A stretch of DNA of 64,000 nt from positions 620,001-684,000 of the forward strand of contig JAJOHG010000004.1 of NCBI GenBank assembly GCA_021029095.1, read 5' to 3'. The DNA is from Phellopilus nigrolimitatus. Taxonomy: Eukaryota; Basidiomycota; Agaricomycetes; Hymenochaetales; Hymenochaetaceae. Both the position numbers and the translations under genes were made by a program. The notes below the pieces were generated by a model. The model ran no database searches, had not been told where the DNA came from, and was given only the letters and a program-made list of their open reading frames with translations. Below are positions 57,621-64,000 of this stretch, piece by piece (position 1 is the stretch's first letter; every line of letters begins with the position of its first letter).

Positions 57621-59901
57621 GATAATTGACTGGGCAGTTGGTGACTGGTCGAAAAATCGGAGGTGTCGGCCATGGCTTTATAGGTGCGGGAGCAAGTCAC
57701 GAGTGGTAATGAACAAGAGAGGCATGCCGATCGCGCCATGAAGATCACCCCGAACCTTCTCGGACTCTGCCGTCCGAAATATTCAATTATCCATTTGCTC
57801 TTCTTACCTCCGTTTGCTCGCTGAAACCTCTCCAGTTGTTTTTGAGCACGCAATATATTCACCGTAAAACATACTACAATGATCACAGCACCGTCACACT
57901 CGTGTCTTATTTTTCGACGTTTTTGCGACAACTGACACCTTCTCGCTAACGAATCAGCCTCTTCTTCTTCTCCTTAGACGATCGCTAGCGCCTATTTACG
58001 TGTCTTTCGCTCCTCGTACCTGTTCCCCCTCATTCAAGTTCGCCTTGTAGTAAAATCTCGCGCTCGGGAGTTTCAGCGTCGGCTCTACGCGAGCATTCTC
58101 GTCACGAGGGCATCTTTTCTGTCCACTTAGTTCTCTGTCATGTGTCTTGCCATCGTGCGCCGCGGCGAGTGTTGGTTGCCTGTGATCCTATGTGTCGTCC
58201 TGACGTCGGATGAGCCCATGCACGAGCGTGTCGGCTAATTAAACGTGTCCAATTGGCGCCCGTTTTCCCGCGAACCTCGAGCTGCACGCGCACGCCCCTC
58301 TCGCGTCATTACCCTCGAATAAAACCCCATCTGAATATTGTAGTTCTTCTTGGTTTCCCATCACCATCAAAGAATCTATGTATTACGATCTAGCCAGCTC
58401 ATCTTGGCAAATGACTTTCTATAACGTACCTTCGGCTCATCACGACTCCTGAGACTATATATGTTTCCCCGAGCCTCGGTGTCTTACTTCTGCTGGCTCC
58501 TGGTCGTCTTCTGAGGCAAACGTGGAATGCTTCTACGCCTTCGCCTATTCTCGCTCTCGCTCGTGCGTTCATATTCGTCAACAGATGCATGTCTTCTTAG
58601 TACTTCTTATGTCTCAATTGGTCGTGACTGGCGAACGTTCCACTTTTCACCGGCAATCTTCTCCCATGCATACGAGGGTCCTCCGTGCGCATGTAACTTC
58701 TTTGCTCTTCTGTTATGCTGACGCCATATCCGTCTCCGCCTTTCGCATTGGGTTTCGAGGCAGAGTCAACTTAAGGATGTACGTTCCGCATTCCGTGAGG
58801 TCCGGAACAACGCCACATCCCTCGGTTCTCACCTCCCCCCGACTCAAAGTCCTAATGCCGCTGCAGTACTACCGATCTAATACCGCGACTACCCTACGAA
58901 CCGTAAAGCAGTGGCGCGCCGGCGTCGGTGGAGGAGGAAAGCCTGCGGATCTTGGGAAGTTCAATTCGTGTCCCACCTTAGAATAAATGATCATTCGCCC
59001 ATCCGGACGTGTCTTTTTATGCTACGTAGCCCGAAAATACCGGTCTTGTGCCATTTCGCCAGAAGATGAGAGCATACGGCGCTTTCATTTCTGCGGGTAA
59101 ACTCTTGCAAACCCTCGAATTGAGTTGCTTCCGTCTCCAGCTTCCTTACCGTCGACTCCAAATAAGTTCGGACTGACTATATCTGTATAATCAGATACTG
59201 ACGTGTATATATATACGTCACCGAAGCCCGAAAATTCTATGTGTCGTAGGCTGGTCATGCCCCTGGAAATGATTTCCTCCTAATTTTGTCAAGGCACCTC
59301 CCCATATGAGATCCCGAATCCACAAGCTCTGCTATACTAGAGCTCTAACAAAGGCACCCTGTCTTTTTTTATCTTTGATTTAATCATATTACAAAATATT
59401 GAACTACATACCAGCTGGGGATATGCATGATTTGTAGCCGTTGCGTTCTAGCTCAGTAATTCAGCATGTATATGCAAGCAGACATTGAATTACATCGCTT
59501 ATTTCCCTGGATATGAGCTAATTCAGGAGCTCTAAAACTTACCATTATATGTTTAAGGGACGCAAAGTAATTGTAACTCCCAATGCGAGAAGAGCCGGAC
59601 CTCCTCGATCTCAGAATGTTGTCAGGATATCCATAGAATCAAATAAGCTAAATTTAAATCCAAATACTGTCATAATGCAAGCTAATTATGGCTGAGTTGT
59701 ATGTGTCTATTGCATTTTATGGTCCAAAGGGCCAGCGGTTACAGAGGCAAGGGAATACGAAAGCGGACATTGCCGAGACGCGACGCGTTTCGAGAAGGTA
59801 GCTGCACGTGATGTACTTACGTGTAAGGCCGACGTCCGGCTGGCCAGTGACCGTCGACTCATTGTCCGCTGATTCTTGCCGTTGCTTGTGCTTTCCCCGC
59901 T
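57621..59901. other. long intergenic region, no supported gene
   Basis: About 2.3 kb between divergent genes (the F-box/LRR gene on minus and the tail-anchored-protein gene on plus). The left half is pyrimidine-rich on the plus strand with many TCTC runs; the right half is AT-rich. The longest frame (58522-58986) opens at a GTG, lacks motifs and is Arg/Ser-rich like shadow frames. I found no tRNA, repeat or hairpin worth calling. Confidence 0.5.
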
Positions 59902-61503
59902 ATGTCCACTACGACTTCAACGACGACTGCGACAACGCCGAGCATGTCTTCAGCCTCCTCATCGTCGATCGTAATCCCTGTCAAAGCATATTCACCGACG
60001 TCGATGCCATCCGGAGCAGGCTCCGCACCACCGTCGAGTCCAAGTCTGCAAGTGGTTCCCAGCTCGAGCTCCGCCGCCTCGACGCTCCGCTCCCTCTACC
60101 CTCGTGCAGCGCGCGCGCTCCTCCAGCGAGACATTGCTCTCACTCACACGCTACTCGACTCTGCCTTCGCGCTCCTCCCACCGCCGCTCGCTCCATCGCC
60201 AGATGCACTCGACCCGCACCGCCGCAAGTGGGATATTCTGCGCATCACGCTCGAGACGAGCGTCTTTGCGTCGCCGCCTCCAGCAGCCGAGTACGAGGCG
60301 CTCCCGCCACCTCTTCGCGCGAATCTCATGATGAGCGCGCAGAGTCTCGTTGCCGCGCTGCATTCCCGCTCCGTGCGCCTCTTCTCGCCGGCGCCCGTGA
60401 GTCCGACGGCGGCGTATCTCCCCGCACAAATGCTTGTTCCCCTCGTGCTGTCGAGTCTGAAGCTACACTGCCCAGATGTCGGGCGGAGCATGATCGAGGA
60501 CTGGTTGGCACTGAGGGAGTCAGTCGAGAAGGTCCGCGACGATGCGGAGGGGTATAAGCGCATTCTGGAGCTGTTTTGCCTGCATGTGCTGCCCCGGTTG
60601 CAAGACTGGGAGTACTCTCGGGACTTCCTGGAGTATGAACGCGAGTTGCCTCCGCATTTTCGACAGGTACGCTGAGCCCGGCTTTTGTTATATTGACCAT
60701 CCGAAATGACAGATAAAAACACGTAGCACCTCCAACTTTCGCTTGAGGCTCTTCGGAAGCAAGAAATCGACGCGGCTCGCACGATACCGACGCCCCCGAG
60801 TTCCGAAGTTCTGGGCACGTCCAGCTCATCCTCTTCCTTGTCGTCGCGTTCGCCGTCACCTGCCCCGTCAACGTCGTCGAACTCGTCCGCAGACACTAAC
60901 GACACGCATTCTACGCGTACAGTCGTCCCACGCACGCCGCGCCCAAAACATGGGCTCAATGGATTTACGCCACTCACGCCGACGCCGTCCACGTCATCAG
61001 TGTCTCTGTCAGACGTGAATCGCAAGTACGAGAATGGAGCGGCAAATGGCTATGCTAACGGACACGCTGTACGTGGCAAGCGTTCCTTGTCACCAGCATC
61101 TACTGCACGCGGGGACCCGTCGGGTTCACGATCACGCCCACGGTCCGCGCGCACAAACTCGGACTTGGACGCGGCAGCATCTAGGCAGCGCGCCATCACC
61201 GCGCGCAATTCATCTTCCATATTCACGCTCATCAAAACTTCTCTACGCCCCTACTTCACCTCCCTCAGCGCATCACATCTTGTCTTTGCTTTACTTTTCG
61301 TATTCGTGCCGCTGGTCTCTTTCGTTCTGCGGAGACGCCGGCGTGCTTCTGCAATAGCGTCTCCATCGTCGCCGGCGGATGAGGTACGCCGGCGCCTGCA
61401 AAGAAGCGGAGAGCAACGCGCAGGTGTCCTCGGCGCGTTATGGGGCGAGGTCGTGCGCGCGGTGGCGGATGCAGTGCGGATGGCAGGTGGAGGACTGGTA
61501 TAA
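59902..61503 (+). CDS. tail-anchored helical protein, possibly a Pex26-type peroxin
   Basis: Two exons (59902-60666, 60727-61503) give 513 residues. After a Ser/Thr/Pro-rich start comes an alpha-helical region (residues about 55-255) of solenoid character (RAARALLQRDIALTHTLLDSAF, RKWDILRITLETSVF, LVPLVLSSLKLHCPDVGRSMIEDWLALRE). A long Ser-rich linker follows, then one membrane segment near the C-terminus (HLVFALLFVFVPLVSFVL) followed by five Arg-rich residues and a basic tail. This layout matches Pex26/Pex15-type tail-anchored peroxins that hold the Pex1-Pex6 ATPase at the peroxisome, but sequence motifs for the family are weak and the assignment is inference. Other tail-anchored adaptors fit equally well. 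Confidence 0.7.
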
Positions 61504-62051
61504 TGTCCGGTATGGATCTTTAGTGAAATTTGGCGTTCCTCTTTTTATTTGATTTTTGGCTGGGAGGATCATTATGGTTATAATTGGTTATAATTTCAAT
61601 AGTCTTTCTTGTTTTCAAGGAGATGTCACGCTCCGTAGAAGCTGCAGAAAAGGACGGCTTGGTGGTTGTACCCAAGATGTTGAGGGCCATGAGGGTCGAA
61701 CATATACTACACAGAACTAGATAACAGCGGGGATAGCAAGGGTCGGCGAGGTAGAGAACTTATACATACGTAGAGGCGGCACCAGAGAAGACCAATGCAG
61801 GAGGTGCGCAGTTCGTAATTGCGAGCATCGTGACGGACTGATAAGAGCAAAGGGAGAGCACAATGCAAAGCAAAGAGACTAGAAAATAATAGTGTAAGAT
61901 GCAGAAAGCAGCGGGAGTAAACAAGCGAGCTTCGTCATAGCCTTGTGTGTCGAATTAAAAGAAGAAAAAAAGCAATGACGAATTCATTGATCCGTTGAAG
62001 TCGTCGAGGTTTTGAGCCAGACAAAAAAAGTCAAGGAATAAGGAGCAGCCG
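61504..62051. other. convergent 3' intergenic region
   Basis: About 550 bp between two stops on opposite strands. AT-rich; nothing supported. Confidence 0.55.
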
Positions 62052-64000
62052 TCAATAATCCCTCCTCCACGCATCGATGACAGCTTCCCCGCCCTCGCGT
62101 ACGCGCTCGGCCACCCATTGCTGGAAGAATACCTCGCGGAGCAGCGGTACGAACATCTCGCGCGCACCCACACGCACCATCCCGCGCAGGTACGGCCGGT
62201 ACCCAAGCGCCTTCTCGACCGCACCGCGCAAGTCTTCCAGCGTGTTCTCCATGTGCGTTCGGATCTCGAGCGAGCGCAGGCCCGTCGTGTAGGCGGCCGG
62301 GTCAGAAGAGTGGCCCTTGACGAGCACGGTAATTGCGAAGGGGCGCATGGTCGGCTTAGGGGCCCAGCGCACGTTAAGCAGTGCGCGGTCAATCGGCGGG
62401 GAGGGGGAGCGGCGGTTGAGAGCCGCTGACGCATTGCATTGCCCCGTGTCTGTAGGCATGCCGTTGAGGAGCAGGGCAGGGGCCGGGGACGGTTTGGATT
62501 CCTGCTGAGCTTGGGGCTCAAGCGGGACTTGTACGTTTGTGAGAAGGCCAAAGGGTTGCCGAGTGCGCGATGATTTTTTCTTCGATTGATGCGTCGAGAT
62601 ATGAGTAGTACGGTTCCGTCGTTGCGAAACTGGCTTGTTGGATTCGAGCTTGGGTCTTGGCTTTGTTTTCGGCTTGCTTGATTTATTGCTAGTAGAGGCC
62701 TTGCCATTGACTGTTTGCTTTTTTGAGATTGTAGCCAAGGCAGTAGCTCTGGGAACGTTGTGAACTCGGACGGAGGATGGGAAAAAAGCCGCGGCTTGGG
62801 TGCGAAGCTTATACGCAGCAGTGACAGCATTGTGGAATTTGGTGGCGGACGAAAGCGAGAGAGCAGCAATGCGTTTGCGGCGTGCGGTGACACCCGGGGG
62901 GCGCTTAGAAAGAGGCAGAGCACGGAAAGAGGCACGAGCGCAAGATCTGAGCGTAGTGGTTGGCGTCTTGGGAGTGGCTGTCGACGACTCCGAGCCGGCA
63001 GCCGCAGATATACTTATTTGAGGTTTCTCCTGGCGTTCGGTCTTTAAAGAGAGACCATCGAATGAAGAACATGACGCGTCTTCATCTTCAAACACGTCAG
63101 ACGCAGACCGAGGCGTGGAAGCAGAAGCAGAAGTCGTCTCAGGTTCGTAGAAAAGATCTCCACTGGGGTTCTTAAAGTAGTAGTCCAAGGAGTGTCCGCT
63201 TGAGGAGGAGGATACACTGTTCTCACTTGATGTGCTGCTCATCGACTTTAAGCATGGATAGGATAGTCAGTTTCCTTCGCAAATGTCCCAAGCGTATTGA
63301 TCCCGCTCACCTCGTCAGCTAAGATTAAAGAAAAATGTTGCCTTCGAGAAAGCCTCTCTGTAGATTCTGTGTCCTTCAGAACGGTCTCACATTGGTCGCT
63401 GGAAGGCCGGTTAATCACAGAGCTTGTTATAGCACTATCATTGGCAGCGGCCTTTGAAAAAAAAAAAAGTTGATAAACTCGCGAATCTCGCAAGCGTAAG
63501 CGAAATGTAAGTACCGTGATCTGACTCAAACTCGCTGGACAGCTGCTTGATACCGTCAAAGCCGGCGCTTTTGGCAAGGGCTTTGAAGCAGAAGTCCCAA
63601 AAGGAAAACTCATGCGTTTCATCGCCGACGGATGAAGCGGCTGAGAATGACGGTAGGAGTTAGCATCTGGACGGCTAATGGACTGATACGACTTTACACG
63701 GCGCTCGTTCTGCAAGCGCGGAAGAAGCAGTTCCTTGTACGGGCTCTTTTTAGAGATAGCGCTCGCTGTGCCCAGTAAAAGTGGGCGGAGGGCAGGCATC
63801 TCGGGAGTAGTGAACGTGCGCGTTTGATACTCCTCGCCATCGGGAATACTAAGACGGTCTACAATGCCAGCACCGTTGTGCAAGCCAACCTCCTTGGCCT
63901 CGGGAAGAGGTTCGGTGGTGATGAGGCGTCCTCTAAATATGTAGATGCAGATACCAGCGACGCCTGAAATAACGAGCAGACCACTGGTGAGGCCGAGGAC
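62052..64000 (-). CDS. unrecognised membrane protein, 5' end cut by the window edge
   Basis: Not recognised. Three exons on the minus strand (64000-63515, 63451-63311, 63245-62052) are all whole numbers of codons and join without a break, giving at least 606 residues. The last exon alone looks like a separate 396-codon gene starting MSSTSSEN, but the preceding 65-nt intron (GTGAGC...AAAG) joins it in frame to LILADE, so one gene is preferred. The visible N-terminal part has a membrane segment (SGLLVISGVAGICIYIFRG). A basic, Ser-rich, probably disordered middle follows. The C-terminal part is more ordered and conserved-looking (VRWAPKPTMRPFAITVLVKG, then ENTLEDLRGAVEKALGYRPYLRGMVRVG). It ends VIDAWRRDY. 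No enzyme motif was seen. Confidence 0.7.

Noticed and set aside
58522..58986. 154-codon plus-strand frame in the long intergenic region
   Set aside because: It opens at GTG, is Arg/Ser-rich like shadow frames, and has no motif, splice signal or neighbour support.
62052..63242. Independent gene starting at the internal MSSTSSEN
   Set aside because: A good 65-nt intron joins this exon in frame to two upstream exons, so it is treated as the 3' part of a larger gene.

Overview
The window is nuclear DNA of a filamentous basidiomycete, most likely an Agaricomycete. Genes are closely packed on both strands. They are cut by many short introns, mostly about 48-70 nt with GTRNGT donors, and several carry microexons. 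The fatty acid synthase is a single fused beta-alpha gene, as known from several basidiomycetes, and there is a chromodomain Ty3-type LTR retrotransposon. All products were recognised from protein motifs; no database search was possible.

Layout. 0.9-11 kb, minus strand: neutral trehalase, an Atg22-type vacuolar transporter, and the 26S proteasome subunit Rpn1. 11.3-14.8 kb, plus: a single-membrane-span protein of unknown role and the actin gene. 15.1-22.4 kb, minus: a host gene I do not recognise, split by an intact 5,541-bp retrotransposon that sits antisense inside one of its introns. 23-28.2 kb, plus: a secreted GDSL/CE16 esterase and malic enzyme. 29.5-42.1 kb, plus: fused fatty acid synthase. 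42.4-43.5 kb, minus: a nicotinamide-mononucleotide-adenylyltransferase-like gene. 43.5-46 kb: gene-poor, with an intron-containing tRNA-Pro(TGG) and a strong 21-bp hairpin. 46-54.7 kb: a possible small membrane protein, a PX-PB1 scaffold protein, dynactin Arp10, Ctf8 and Erg28. 55-64 kb: an F-box-like/LRR protein, a tail-anchored protein that may be a Pex26-type peroxin, and the 3' part of an unrecognised membrane protein that runs off the right edge.

How the genes fit together. This is mainly housekeeping: storage-sugar use (trehalase), vacuolar recycling (Atg22), protein turnover (Rpn1), cytoskeleton (actin, Arp10), sister-chromatid cohesion (Ctf8), and lipid supply (FAS, malic enzyme as a possible NADPH source, Erg28). 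I see no secondary-metabolite cluster and no convincing new multi-gene system.

The most unusual observations are: (i) at least 14 single-base insertions confined to 35.9-42.8 kb, which break the 3' half of FAS and the neighbouring NMNAT-like gene on the opposite strand, mostly at AGT/ACT trinucleotides; (ii) microexons of 6, 9 and 9 nt in actin, malic enzyme and trehalase, each encoding part of a conserved core motif; (iii) the very recent retrotransposon insertion into an intron; (iv) orphan inverted and direct repeats at 24.2 and 45.3 kb; and (v) a duplicated CACGTG module upstream of FAS.
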